This document shows, piece after piece, positions 12,640-23,795 of a DNA stretch of 64,000 bases. The translations under genes and the position numbers were made by a program. Origin of the DNA: Icerya purchasi (taxonomy: Eukaryota > Arthropoda > Insecta > Hemiptera > Monophlebidae). Location: the NCBI GenBank assembly GCA_039619475.1, contig CM077115.1, positions 30,269,083 to 30,333,082 on the forward strand, given 5' to 3'. The stretch's first letter is position 1, and every line of letters begins with the position of its first letter. The notes below the pieces were generated by a model. It saw only the letters and a program-made list of their open reading frames with translations. It was not told where the DNA came from and did not search any database.

Positions 12640-13085
12640 GAAGCTTGAAAACAAACGACTCATTTATGATACCATCGTAAGACCGATTTGGACTTTGGGG
12701 TACAGATATTTTGGGATATACCAAAACCTCAAACAGAAACATTATTCAAGCAGCCCAAAATAAATTCCTCCGTATCATAACCAATGCTCGATGGTTCCAA
12801 CGGAACGAATCTTTACATACTAATATCAAATGGGTGGACAAAGTCATTAAGAACACTTTGCCCATTGTCACAAAAAAAGACTCCATATCTATCGGAAGCA
12901 TTGGACCTTTTGCTTACTACAAAAGATGTAAGACGGCTTAAAAACCGAGCGACCTAGGTGATCTATTCCTTTGCAACATGTTAATTTACTTTTAGTTATA
13001 AATGTTATACTTATTTAGAATTAGTTCTAAGATTGAAATAACCATACAGTTGCCTTAAGGGGCTGTTTTACAAAAAAAAAATATA
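12640..13085 (+). pseudogene. Jockey-type LINE 3' end
   Basis: After a frame break, the plus strand reads LIYDTIVRPIWTLGYRYFG, then IIQAAQNKFLRIITNARWF and ESLHTNIKWVDKVIK. This is the signature of Jockey-clade ORF2 C-termini (..YK.I.KPIWTYG.Q.WG....N...IQ..QNK.LR.I..APW......LH.DL). It ends near 12,940. A 3' UTR and a short poly-A at about 13,071-13,081 follow. It is 5'-truncated directly after the poly-C run at 12,625. A better-preserved relative lies at 63.1 kb. Confidence 0.75.
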
Positions 13086-13365
13086 TATTAATCACCTAAC
13101 CTGCCATTACTTAACAAAACTTTGCTTAATTCCTCGAGGTCATTAATTATTTTTAGAATTCCCTTTCTCAACCAACAGATATAAAAAGACGCTCTAAATT
13201 TAATGTTTATAGATCAAATGGTTCTGAAAATTTTTAATAAATTTTTAACGAAAACTTCCACTAAAATTTATTTTTATCGATAATTAATTATTTGAAAATT
13301 TCCTTATGTTTCGTAATTTCATTATGTATGTGAATCAGTTCCTTTGTCACATTGTAGGAAAATCT

Positions 13366-14300
13366 TTTTTTTTTCCTACCCTGGGCGCGCCAGCGGCCTT
13401 AACTCAACAACATGGGAAATTAAGAGATAGAACTAAATAGCCAGGCGGTCAGAAATGTAAAAAACAAAGAACAGCAGCAACTGAATAACTGAAGGCAATG
13501 GAAAGGTATAGGTAGCGTTAAAAAGAGTAGGAAGACCCAAAGCTAAAAGTTGGGCGTGGAGAAAGGAGCGTTCGTTAGAGAGTGCAGAACATTTTAAACG
13601 GATATGATTTGAATCACAAATACAAGAAGGCTCAGAAGCGTGAAGAGAGCAGAAAGGAGAAAGAGCTAAAGAAAAACGAAAGCGAGAAGAGGGGAGTAGA
13701 GAATGATTGATTCTGAGTCTAAATTAAGGAAACAACAGTGGAACGACGACAGACAGGAATAGATTGAAACCAAGGCAGGAAAAACCGGTTGAATAAGACA
13801 GTAATATGAATAATGATTAGAGAATAAAGATGGGGATACATGTCCAAAGAAAGTGTCTGTAATGATTAAAGCGTGATAGGGAAAGAATGTCTGAAGAAGG
13901 GAAAGAGTCGAGGAAAATTTCGGTCCGCTGAGCGAGCTAAAGAGTCAGCTGAGTCATTACCCTCAATATTGGAATGGCTAGGAACCCATAGAAAGTCTAT
14001 GAGAATGGAGCGGGACGAGAACAAAGAGATCTAATAGAGAGGATGATACTGTCAGAAGAATGAGAAGGAGGAGAGGATGAAGAACGCCTTTGGAATCGGA
14101 AACGATCAGGAATTTGTGAGCCCCACTTGTAGAAGATATAAAATGAATGGCACGTAGAATTGAGATCGATTCGACCGAGAAGATAGAGCAGAACAATCTT
14201 TCTCGGTAAGCACTTGCACCCTAATAGGTGAACTATCCGTCCAACATTTTCTCATTATTAGCTCTTGATTTTGCAAAATTTCTCGATAAATCAAGTTCGA
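13366..14300 (-). pseudogene. Family P LINE, minus-strand 3' part
   Basis: The minus strand reads RNase H pieces (a TDSSPIRVQVLTEKDCSA-like start near 14,250, then SISILRAIHFISSTSGAHKF and LIVSDSKGVL near 14,100) followed by a decayed C-terminal domain. The 3' UTR (plus-strand CTGGGCGCGCCAGCGGCC near 13,381) matches the inverted form of the 3' UTR at 8,470-8,500. It ends in a poly-A tail seen as poly-T at 13,366-13,376. Purines dominate the plus strand here, the mirror image of the pyrimidine-rich copies elsewhere. Confidence 0.7.
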
Positions 14301-15159
14301 TAAAACACGAACTGTTCAAGCCCGTTGCAAAGAAATTATAAGACCACCGTTTTACAGACACCAAACGCTGGTACGTAGTGCCCAATTTCGTATTTATAGG
14401 GCCGGCAGCGGTTTTAGGGATTTCGTTGAAAGCTTCAACCGGAAGTCGAAAAGGGAAAAAATTATTTACGGATAAAAACTTTTACGCGAGAGAAACTTAA
14501 ACTACACGTGTGATTGCCTGTGCAGCTGTACGCGTGGAAACGCGCGTTAATTAAATACACGTGTAGAAAACGTGCGCTTCAAAGTTTTCGCGATTAACAG
14601 TACAATGGTAGACTCATCATCCGGCAGTTTTGATCGTCCAAGATTCCTTCTAAAGTCTGCCCTCACAAATCCAGAGAGCTAAGCTCAATATTTTAAAATT
14701 TACAAAAGATAATGGTTTAAGATCCGTTCTATTATCTGAAATTGACTCTCAGCGGTCACTAGTATACTGTACAAAGCCCCTTTGTTAAAAAATTTCTAAG
14801 AAAATAAATGAAATAAAATTATAATAATTTAGAATAAACAGGGAAAAAAATTAAGCTAAAAAGAGAAAAATAAATGAAAAAGTACACAAAACGAAGCGGC
14901 AGTATAGCAGCAAAACAAGTAATTTTATAATATGAGCAAAAATTGAATACTGGGGGCGGGTTTGATATACACATCTGTGAGTAGATAAAACGCAAACTGA
15001 ATTAGAAAGAACACAAAAATCGAGAAAAACTGCTTAATTTAATGACATTCCACGGATAGATATAAAGAAAAACGTCAATCTGCGCAGCATTTCAACAACA
15101 CACATATACATAAACATACACAAGCTGCCCGAACATTAGATCAATGTAGCGATGTAATA
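14301..15159. other. No recognised gene
   Basis: AT-rich sequence without a coding match. Confidence 0.4.
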
Positions 15160-15480
15160 AAAAAGGCCAAAGTCCATAACCTGTTTGTTAAAATTCATAA
15201 ATATAAAATTAATACATTTCCCCATTTTAACAAATAATAAATAAGTATAAATTAATTTACTTTAGTCAATTAAAATAACTTACTTTAGAAACGTTTTCGG
15301 GCATAGCCCCTCGTTGTGTTTTTAGTTTTAATTTGATGCACTCTCTGAGATGACCGAAACTATTTCTAAAATATGTGTAGCATATTTTAATTGATTAAAA
15401 TAAATTAATTTATACTTATTTACTGTTTGTTTTAAAGGAATTTTATGTTTAACAGATAAAAAGTTTTGCCAGTATACTGT
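15160..15480. mobile_element. Penelope-like foldback remnant
   Basis: Inverted arms at about 15,221-15,305 and 15,365-15,440 share TAAGTATAAATTAATTTA and continue into degenerate copies of the conserved Penelope tail (left arm TTTAGAAACGTTTTCGGGCA, matching 21,003-21,022). The outer sequence CCTGTTTGTTAAAAT near 15,179 is the inverse of ATTTTAACAAACAGG at 22,430. The hammerhead core is damaged in both arms: no CTGATGA heptamer survives, though CGAAA does. It is a non-coding relic of the same tail architecture as the element at 20.9-22.5 kb. Confidence 0.6.
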
Positions 15481-18400
15481 GATATTGGCAAACCTTTAGC
15501 TCAATGCTGTTGGGCTGTAACAACATAGGTAAACTTACTGCGGACAAATTCTGGTTTGCTGCTTTAGATTATCAACATAAAGAACTTATACGGCTCGCAG
15601 CCCGGCATATGCCAGAATTTCAACAATATACGGAATTCATGCTTTCTGCCTAGCAAGTCTCTTTTACTGCTTTGTCTGACATCATATAAACCGATTAGAT
15701 GAGCGCCGAGAGATAAAAAATTAAATGATTTTAGCCGAATATTAATTGCTATCTCGTCCATTATAGCCAGATAGCGTCATAAATATTAAATTATAAAATA
15801 GGTATATATTATTATAGTAGCTCGACTGGGTGTAAATCCCATCTCATCACTTTTATACGGTTTTTTGGGTTTTTTTTTACTAGGGCCTGTCGATAGTCGC
15901 CAGTCTGTCACGTCCCCGACCAATTATGTGACCAGATCAGTGACAAACAATGATCCTACCTATTGGTTAATATTTATTCGCAGATTTTCCTTTCCCCTAG
16001 AGTCTAGACTTTGTCACCGTATACTTCGACTTTTTTTTTTTTTTTTACCAGTACGGATTAGGAATGAAACGGAGTCGAAAAGTTTCCAAACTTCCACACT
16101 TACTGCACACACGCCATAAAAAGGTTTGTTGTTTTTTTTTTTTTAGTTCCCCCCTTGGGCATGCCAGCAACGGATCTTCGCCTAGAAACGACACGAGGGA
16201 AAAGAATCAGTTAGATGTAGATTCTCGATCAGCTATTGATAGAATAAAAAAGAGCGGAGGATCGGAACAACGGAGATCGACGGAAGCGATAAGATATACG
16301 AAGCGCAATAAGGATTAAGGAGTTTAAGTGATAACAGATCGGAGCACAAAGAAGTACGTTCGTTCACGAGGAATAAGAAGAAATGGCCAGGATTGCAGAC
16401 GGCTTCGTCGTCAGGATGAAGAGAGCAACTAGGGGATAGTGTGAGACGAAAATGAAAACGTGAGAACAACGTTCTCGTGGCTAGGTTTTCATTATTATTT
16501 TTTTTGATTTATTTCATTTTTTTTTTTTAATGAAAGGTTCGTGTAAAACACACGGGGAGGAAATGCAGCTGCATATAAACGAATACACACAAGTTAAATG
16601 TTACTCACCACACACACACACATAAACAAATTCTGCACACCCGATTCCGAATACACACAAACCAACGCAATCACCCGACGAATTATTCCACGACACAAAT
16701 TAATAAAATAATATCTGATCCGCCGTCCGTAATGAAGTCCCGCGATGGTTCCTTCGAGTCCGCACCTGGATCAACTCCTGCGAACTTTCCGAAATCTGGC
16801 TTCTCCGACTGTCTACAATTTTGCCTTAGCTTACTTCACGATGAACTTCTGCACTCGACTGTCGGATGTGGTAACTGCTATGTTTTTTCTCTTTTGACTT
16901 GATCACTTTTTTGGAAATAAATCTGAGAAAAACTCCGTTACCAGGTACTAATAATAAACGCAAAAAATACAACAACTCTTTTCAAAAATTTCATTTGCTT
17001 CGGTAACTTTTATTAATACGGATGTCCGCTTTCCAAAGGTGTTTTTTGTTTTTTGTGCTCTTCAACTACGGACATTAATGCCAGTGAAATGTTTGTATCC
17101 TTAATGTACGGGATTCGGATTCAAAGCAGGCTCTGCTCCAACGAAACACATTGCCTAACCACACTACGGTAGCGATTAATAAACCGTGTACGCATTAAGA
17201 AAAGCTCTAATAGCAACGAGAAGAGTACTGAAAAGTGTGCTAGTTTTTTCTTAATCCATCCGAACGAGTTTAAATATTTGCGACCAGGCATTAATTACGG
17301 CTCTTCGGAAGACTAAATAGCTGTGTAAAGTAAGATGAAAATTCCGGTAAACGTTGCGGCAGTCAACGTTGAAAATTGTTAAATGAACCATGCGCCTAGT
17401 TATATGTTTTTCCGGAAGGCGGGAAATTCGTGAGGGAATAGTTTATCTAACTGTGGACGAGAATTAAATGAGGAACTGAAAGTGCCCTGCTCTATTGTTG
17501 ATCTTTAATGCCGCATCCGCGGGCACACGTACCGATTTTCAGTAACGTCATTTGTTGCTTTGTAATCGTCACCATTTTAAATACTAATTTTTGCTGCGAG
17601 TTTCCATTAAAGAGCTGACTCCACTTGAATTCAAGTGCGACTTCCACGTCCTGCTCGTTAGCTATCTAGTCGGTAATTAACTCGGGGGCTGCGAGGTACG
17701 TACCGACATCATAAAATCTTTGCTAGCCGAATTAAAATGAGACGATTCTGCAACACCGTTCCTAGTCTGAACTGTAAAAAGGTAATAGAGAAAGCATTTA
17801 AAGGAATACGATGCGACACTTAAATTCGCATTCAATCTTTATAACTCCCGGCACTACTATAACAACACACGCTGGCAACGGGGAATTTCTAGTCTAAGTA
17901 GTTTCTGCGCGGCTCACGTATCTTTGGCCGTTGCACACAACCTCACGCAGAGCAACGTGAACCGGCAGCAATTTCCTAGCCGAAAAAGTTAGTTTACAGA
18001 AGAACTTCTTTTATGTCGCGAATTTTAATCGCACATTCCTATACGATGATAACGTTTAAACTGGTCTTTTGTCTACAACTTCTGAAATGTTACAGCGTCG
18101 TTTAAAGTTCACCTGAAAAATAATGAATAAGGCCGCTACTTGGCATTGTCTTCTATTAAGTAGCAAGAGCGCCATGTTCTATTGTCAGAGAACTCGTTTG
18201 CGTATATCGTCTTTTGTTCTTTTTTTTTTCTTTCTCCCCCCCCCCCCCTTTAAATGATAAAATAAATTTATTTCGTTTATTTTTCTTAACAAAACGAAAG
18301 CCAGTCGAGTTAAAGAAATTTCAAATACATCGACGAAAGTAAAGGGAAGTTATTATAAAGCCGGTTTCGAAATATGTGAGGCACCGAATGTGAAAAACGT

Positions 18401-18559
18401 ATGAGACAACGTTTCTAAAAAAACACCCAGAACCATAGGCCGTAATGCGATAGACCTACTTTAACTTGAAAACATTTTACTTTATTACATATTTTCATCT
18501 TTCAAATACTTAAAATCCTTGCCTGTCCTGACATATATTATATATCTGTCGAGTTACAA
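15481..18559. other. No recognised gene; mixed single-copy-looking DNA
   Basis: Poly-T runs at about 15,868, 16,029 and 16,132 are each followed by GGGC/GTCxxCAG-like sequence loosely resembling inverted LINE 3' UTRs. CA microsatellite near 16,610. The stretch about 16,700-18,150 looks less AT-rich and free of readable transposon proteins. It contains a perfect 16-bp palindrome CACTTGAATTCAAGTG at 17,622-17,637. No exon could be supported. Confidence 0.4.
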
Positions 18560-19041
18560 GTACAGTATGGACCCAGAACTACTCAGTTATCCTTTCACAA
18601 ATCAATTACGAGTGCCAGGTATACTTCTCAGCTGCTAAAAGCGTGCTAAGATCCTTAGATCCTGTATATTACGCGACCCTCCAATCTATTTTCTCCGCGC
18701 AGTCCTCTTCTCATATTACAAGTCCGTGTATTCACTGATAGGTTGCCCACCGCTATCCTTTTATAGAAAATATTACAACTTCAAATAACAATACCTCATC
18801 ACACGAACAAGTCATTTAAAAATGACCCAGTGTCTGAACTCTTTTCGGTTATGGATTATTTCCGAACCTCTTCAATCTTAAGAGTGTTGCCAGACTTTTC
18901 ATCAACTGCGCCTCCATAAAGTCACCGAATCGCAATTATAAATGTGTCTCTAATAAAGTTCCACAAAAATACCTCCCCACAAATATAGCGCGAGCTACAG
19001 ATACTCAGCTCTAGCTTTAAGCGCAATGGTTTAACTTCAAC
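18560..19041 (+). pseudogene. LINE relic (post-RT domain)
   Basis: The plus strand reads KILRSLDPVYYATLQSIFSA and, after decay, GCPPLSFYRKYYNFK and a later frame NDPVSELFSVMDYFRTSSI. This resembles the region between RT and RNase H in I/R1-type LINEs (LDPVHH.GLR...GAFR.SP..SL..E.GEPPL..RR). Frame breaks are numerous. It is followed directly by the hairpin insertion at 19,057. Confidence 0.5.
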
Positions 19042-19250
19042 TAACATTATCGTATTATACTGTTTCATACTGTTGTGGTATGTTATAAATCTTATTGAAA
19101 AGTAAATAAATACACTTTAAACCACAAAATTGTTATTTAATTATTTAAAAAGACAGTGTTTTATTTTTATTTTAAATAATTAAATAACAATTTTGTGGTT
19201 TAAAGGTGTATTTATTTACTTTTCAATAAGATTTATAACATTATCGTATT
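19042..19250. repeat. Hairpin insertion flanked by 15-bp direct repeats
   Basis: TAACATTATCGTATT occurs at 19,042-19,056 and again at 19,236-19,250. Between them, arms at about 19,085-19,140 and 19,170-19,235 are inverted copies (TATAAATCTTATTGAAAAG against CTTTTCAATAAGATTTATA), with a loop of about 30 bp. The direct repeats look like a target-site duplication, making 19,057-19,235 a 179-bp non-coding insertion. The arrangement recalls the Penelope-type foldbacks in this window, but the sequence is not clearly the same. Confidence 0.6.
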
Positions 19251-19261
19251 TATTTGGATGT

Positions 19262-20944
19262 TTTTATACCTCTGTTTTCTCAAAATCTCTGTACATCTCC
19301 TTCATCTCCGAACTCAAAAATGTGCTCTAGCGTCTCTCTTTCTATTACTCTCTGTATTCCTCTGTTCCGACTCACTCCCTTCTGAATTCTTATCATTACA
19401 TTCGATTATTCCTTTCTCCTCTATCTATTTATCTTAGTTTTTTTATTGTAAATGATTTTCACCTGTATCCTTAGTTGTGTCTTCCTAACATTCCCCTTTT
19501 CATTCTTACCCCTTTTGCTTCTAATACTTCTTTAGCTCCGGATTGGACTCTATTCCGCTCCTCTGTCGATTCGCCGCTTCCTGATCCGTAGCCTATTTGT
19601 AAGCCCATATCTCTCCATAATTTCTTTTCCCATTCTATCGGGGGGTCTGTTCTTTCTCTTTCTTCTCCTCCTCGCCGTCCTTCTGCATCCACTCATCGTA
19701 GTGCGGCCTCATCTCTTTGATGGAATGAGGAGTGTAACGCCGCATTTGACCATTGTCGTTCCAACTTCAGAACCTACCGCTCTTATCCTACAACCCAAAA
19801 TTTTCCAGCTCATAAACAAGCCAACGATAGGGCTAGGTTTATACTTAAAGCCACGAAGAAGGTCTTTTGGAAGAAATTCTGCTCTTCCTTTTCTACAACC
19901 ACTCCTCTCTCACATATTTGGAGGATGGCTAGAGATTTTAAATTCCCATCTTCTAAACGTCCTTCTTTTTCTAATACATCCGAGGGTAGCCTAGTATCCT
20001 TCATTGATTCAGTCACTCCTGCTTGCGTTTTTTCCTTTGCTGAATTCTAATACATTTCCGTAAAACTCTCCCTTTCCTTCCCACTTTTTCATTTCGGCTT
20101 TCAATTTTAACGAATTAAAATCTGGTCTATCCTGATCTTCCAGACCTTGACGGCGTACCTTATCTTATTACTCTTATAAATCTATCTGAACTATTATCCC
20201 TTCATTTCTTTCTCAATCTTTTTAATTCTTTCCTTTCCAGGGATATAATTTCCGCTTCTTGGAATTCTTCCATCATTGTTCCTATTCCTAAGAAAAAAGT
20301 TCTTCCTTACGCCCCATTTCCTTGGCATCCTACATCGGAAAACTGTTTTTGAGGGTATGTCGAACAGGCGTCTTGTCTGGTGGTTGGGACACTATAATGT
20401 GCTTCCTAACAATATTTTCGGCTTTCGGCCGGGTATTGGTCCTGTGTCTCATTTATATAAGTCTTTTATCCAAAAACATTATACTCTGGCTTCCTTCATT
20501 GATGTCTCCTGTGCTTTTGGCAATGTCCATCTCCCAACTTTAAGAGATAAAATGACGGAAATTAACATTGCCGACAGTTTCACTTCCCCCTTGTTATTAA
20601 GCTCATATGTTGAATCGTTCTATCCACCTCTCTCCTCCATTACTCGACACTACAAAAATGTTTTCCTGCAGTCTTCCTCAAGGTTCCTCTCTCAGTTCTA
20701 CTCTTTTTAACATTTATACTGTCAGTATCGCTTCCGTTCCTTTGCTGATGATATTCTGCTTTTTTTCTCTTCCCGCGATATTGTTGCAGCCAATGGAGCT
20801 CTAAATTCGTACCTCAATTTGCTAGAAAGTGCTCTTGCTTCAATTAACTTTTCGATTTCTCCATTTAAGTCTTCCTACATTGTATTTATCGTTCGATCTT
20901 ATAATCCTGCTTCGGTTACTTTATCCTTAAACAGTACAGCTTTT
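19262..20944 (+). pseudogene. Family P LINE ORF2, endonuclease end and RT (5' part)
   Basis: A pyrimidine-rich plus-strand LINE. From about 19,380 it reads the end of an AP-endonuclease-type domain and linker (WNEECNAAFDHCRSNFR, ARFILKATKKVFWKKF). It continues into RT: SASWNSSIIVPIPKK near 20,255, FGFRPGIGPVSHL near 20,420, ASFIDVSCAF near 20,490, LPQGSSLSSTLFNIYT near 20,665, and the catalytic FADDI near 20,738-20,752. Many frameshifts are present. The copy stops at 20,944, where a Penelope-like element is inserted, and resumes at 22,457. Confidence 0.75.
20931..20944 (+). repeat. TSD, left copy, of the Penelope-like insertion
   Basis: ACAGTACAGCTTTT, repeated exactly at 22,457-22,470. Removing 20,945-22,470 restores a continuous LINE reading frame, which confirms it as a target-site duplication. 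Confidence 0.9.
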
Positions 20945-21002
20945 ATAATAAAATAAACTTTAATAACAAACAATATAGATCAATAAATTAGATAAATACC
21001 TA

Positions 21003-21036
21003 TTTAGAAACGTTTTCGGGCATAACCCATCATCAG
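21003..21036 (-). ncRNA. Hammerhead ribozyme-like core, left arm
   Basis: Inverted copy of the right-arm motif: the complement of CTGATGA is at 21,030-21,036 and of GAAA at 21,014-21,017, with the same stem II. Both cores are preserved, one per arm in opposite orientation. Confidence 0.55.
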
Positions 21037-21698
21037 CTAACACTAACTTAAAGGAAACTTAAAACATACTGAAGTGAATATAGGGAATACATGTGTATAT
21101 ATAGTAGATGTAAAGAGGAATAAACATAGCAGGTATAAAAATCAATAGGTTGAAAATGCTAATAATTAATATAAAATATAAAATAAAACAAGAAGACAAA
21201 AAGTTAAATTTTTATATTAAACAGTGGATTATTATTATTAGGTGTTTGGTCATTTAAAATATTATTTTTATATTCATTTATATAATAATTTTCTGCAATG
21301 TTCATATTATTACCTTTGTGATAAGTGGCCAGGATGGTTACAGTATTTTCTATTGAATTAGGTTTATGTTTATTTTTAATTAGATGTTCTGCATAGGTTG
21401 ATTTTTCTATTTCATTATTATTAAATGCTTTTATATGTTCTTTATATATGCAATTGATTTTTCGCCCTGTTTGACCAATGTATGATTTCTCACAATCAGT
21501 ACAATTTATTTTATATATACCGCTATTTTCGTAAATATTATTATTTTTTAAATTTAAGGTGTTTATTTTATATTTTAAATTATTTTTAGTTTTGAATGCT
21601 ACATTTAAACCTTGTTTTTTGAATAAATTGGTTAATTTGTATATGTTATTGTTTATAAATGTGAATGTTATCTATCCTTTATTGTTAGTAGCATTATG

Positions 21699-22167
21699 GA
21701 TAACATTCACATTTATAAACAATAACATATACAAATTAACCAATTTATTCAAAAAACAAGGTTTAAATGTAGCATTCAAAACTAAAAATAATTTAAAATA
21801 TAAAATAAACACCTTAAATTTAAAAAATAATAATATTTACGAAAATAGCGGTATATATAAAATAAATTGTACTGATTGTGAGAAATCATACATTGGTCAA
21901 ACAGGGCGAAAAATCAATTGCATATATAAAGAACATATAAAAGCATTTAATAATAATGAAATAGAAAAATCAACCTATGCAGAACATCTAATTAAAAATA
22001 AACATAAACCTAATTCAATAGAAAATACTGTAACCACCCTGGCCACTTATCACAAAGGTAATAATATGAACATTGCAGAAAATTATTATATAAATAAATA
22101 TAAAAATAATATTTTAAATGACCAAACACCTAATAATAATAATCCACTGTTTAGTATAAAAATTTAA
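21699..22167 (+). CDS. GIY-YIG endonuclease end of Penelope-like ORF (partial)
   Basis: C-terminal part of a Penelope-type protein. The GIY-YIG nuclease nicks target DNA to prime reverse transcription. Visible features: the FKKQGLNVAFKTKNNLKY linker typical between RT and nuclease, then SGIYKINCTDCEKSYIGQTG, which combines the GIY and YIG halves with a CxxC pair, then R, H and E positions downstream (the GRKI, EHIKAF and HLIKNKHKPN segments, and NIAENYYINKY). The frame is uninterrupted to the stop at 22,165-22,167. The open frame runs upstream to 21,559, but there it crosses the loop into antisense of the left arm, so the true coding part starts near 21,699. The RT is missing, so this copy cannot act alone. 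The left arm encodes the same segment on the minus strand. Confidence 0.8.
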
Positions 22168-22334
22168 CTTTTTGTCTTCTTGTTTTATTTTATATTTTAT
22201 ATTAATTATTAGCATTTTCAACCTATAGATTTTTATACCTGCCATGTTTATTCCTCTTTACATCTACTATATATACACATGTATTCCCTATATTCACTTC
22301 AGTATGTTTTAAGTTTCCTTTAAGTTAGTGTTAG

Positions 22335-22370
22335 CTGATGATGGGTTATGCCCGAAAACGTTTCTAAATA
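22335..22370 (+). ncRNA. Hammerhead ribozyme-like core, right arm
   Basis: CTGATGA (22,335-22,341), then a short stem-loop (GGG...CCC, 22,343-22,353), then GAAA (22,354-22,357), then a palindromic ACGT and TTC before TAAA. The order matches the hammerhead core (CUGAUGA, stem II, GAAA, stem III, NUH). Stem III would be only four base pairs and self-complementary, as in hammerheads that act as dimers. Penelope-like elements are known to carry such motifs. Catalytic activity is not shown by sequence. Confidence 0.55.
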
Positions 22371-22456
22371 GGTATTTATCTAATTTATTGATCTATATTG
22401 TTTGTTATTAAAGTTTATTTTATTATACCATTTTAACAAACAGGATGTATTCACCT

Positions 22457-23795
22457 ACAGTACAGCTTTTGCTCGTATTAATTGCTTCCGTTGTATCTTC
22501 CTCAATAGTCGCCTGACCTTTTTCAAACAAATCAAATATCTTTCCTCCTCCTCTATCAAATGGTTATACATTCTTATCTTTCTGTATAAATCCATCATCC
22601 GTCCCAAACTCGACTGCTGTTCGTTTATTTATGCCTGCGCCTCCAAGTCCCGTCTGTCTAAACTAGATGTGATTCAAAACTCTTACCTTCGACTCTGTGT
22701 TAGTGCTCTTAAATCCTCTCCTATTCCAACACTACTTGCTGAGTCGAATACACCACCCTTGTCTGTCCGGAGATCTTATTTAGGCTATCGCTTTCTTGCT
22801 AAACGTCTTTCACTCTCATACTCTACTTTCATTTTCTCCTGCCTTTCAATTTCCAAGAATTGGCGTTTTGTACCTAGGAAAATTCTTATCTTATCTCTTA
22901 TTTCTCTCCGTCTTACTTCTTTTTGTCCGTACACAATTTCCTTTAATAATTTGCCCTATTTCTCCTTTAACTTCAATGATCTCTGCCATCCTCCCAGAGT
23001 ATTTATTTTGCCTGCACCTTCGAAATCTCTCCCTCCGGTAATAATTAAACAGGAATTCTACAACACTGTCAATTTTCTCTTTCCTTCTCATGTAAACATT
23101 TTCAATGGTGGTATTAAAAGGCCTGAGATGGTGTTGGTGCTTCTTTTATTCTTCCATTCTTCCAGATTATAACTTTCCTGAATCTTCTTGTTTTCCTTCT
23201 TTCTATTCCATATTTACGGCCGAGCTGATGGATATTTTATGTTCCATTATTTTTATCTCCTCTAATCGTTTTTCTTCCCAATTTCTGATCATTCCCGACT
23301 CCATGAGTGTTCTTCAAGCCATCTTCTCTCCTCTTCCTAATCATTCCTGTGACTTTAACGTTCTCTTATTCGGATTCCTTCTTCTCTCCATGAGATTCAT
23401 ATTGACTTGCTATGAGTTCTTGGCCATTCTGACATATCTGGTAGTGAGATGGCTAATTCTTTGACTCGGGTTATTGTTTCTTCTTCAAAAAAATCCCATC
23501 TTCTAATCTCTTACCGCTGCGTAAAAATTTCCATCTCAGATTTTAGTGGGATGGATACACTCCCTCCTTTTCTAGTAGTCAGTCCTTTTATTTGTTTGTT
23601 CAAACTAGTTTTCCTTCTAATCCATGGTTCTTTTGTTTCCGTCACTTCCTCGCTTTATTATTATCTCCATTATGCGTTTGCGTTTTAATCAGTCCTTGCT
23701 GCCTTCCTCCCGCTTTCACTTCTCATTAGCCTCCTCCCCATGTTGTTGTTTCCATTTAAATGATGCGGTTGTTTGTGACGCCGATCACGTGTTCT
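22457..23795 (+). pseudogene. Family P LINE ORF2, post-RT, RNase H and C-terminus (3' part)
   Basis: Resumes the LINE cut at 20,944 in the same frame after the TSD (the residues before and after join as ...NSTAF/ARINCF). It reads FFKQIKYLSSSSIKWLY, IIRPKLDCCSFIYACAS, then SPIPTLLAESNTPPLSVRR, the post-RT region. It continues to NLPYFSFNFNDLCHPPR and a decayed RNase H start (FNGGIKRPE for an ancestral DGSKRP) near 23,105. Later pieces are FLIIPDSMSVLQAI near 23,285 and a terminal C.ADHV knuckle near 23,780. A 256-codon frame (ending 23,172) survives. The SINE copy at 23.8 kb abuts its 3' end. Confidence 0.75.

Larger units (their letters stand above)
20945..22456. mobile_element. Penelope-like element, inverted-dimer insertion
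   Basis: A 1.5-kb insertion made of two inverted arms of about 727 bp (20,945-21,671 and about 21,699-22,428) around a loop of about 26 bp near 21,672-21,698. A 28-bp single-copy tail (22,429-22,456) contains ATTTTAACAAACAGG. Each arm encodes the linker and GIY-YIG endonuclease end of a Penelope-like retroelement plus a 3' region with a hammerhead-type core. The RT domain is absent. The 14-bp TSD lies on each side. Inverted 3'-terminal dimers are a known form of Penelope-like insertion. Arm identity is very high, so the insertion looks young. Confidence 0.85.

Noticed and set aside
21559..21698. Upstream extension of the GIY-YIG open frame
   Set aside because: It crosses the palindrome loop into antisense of the left arm, so it is not ancestral coding sequence.
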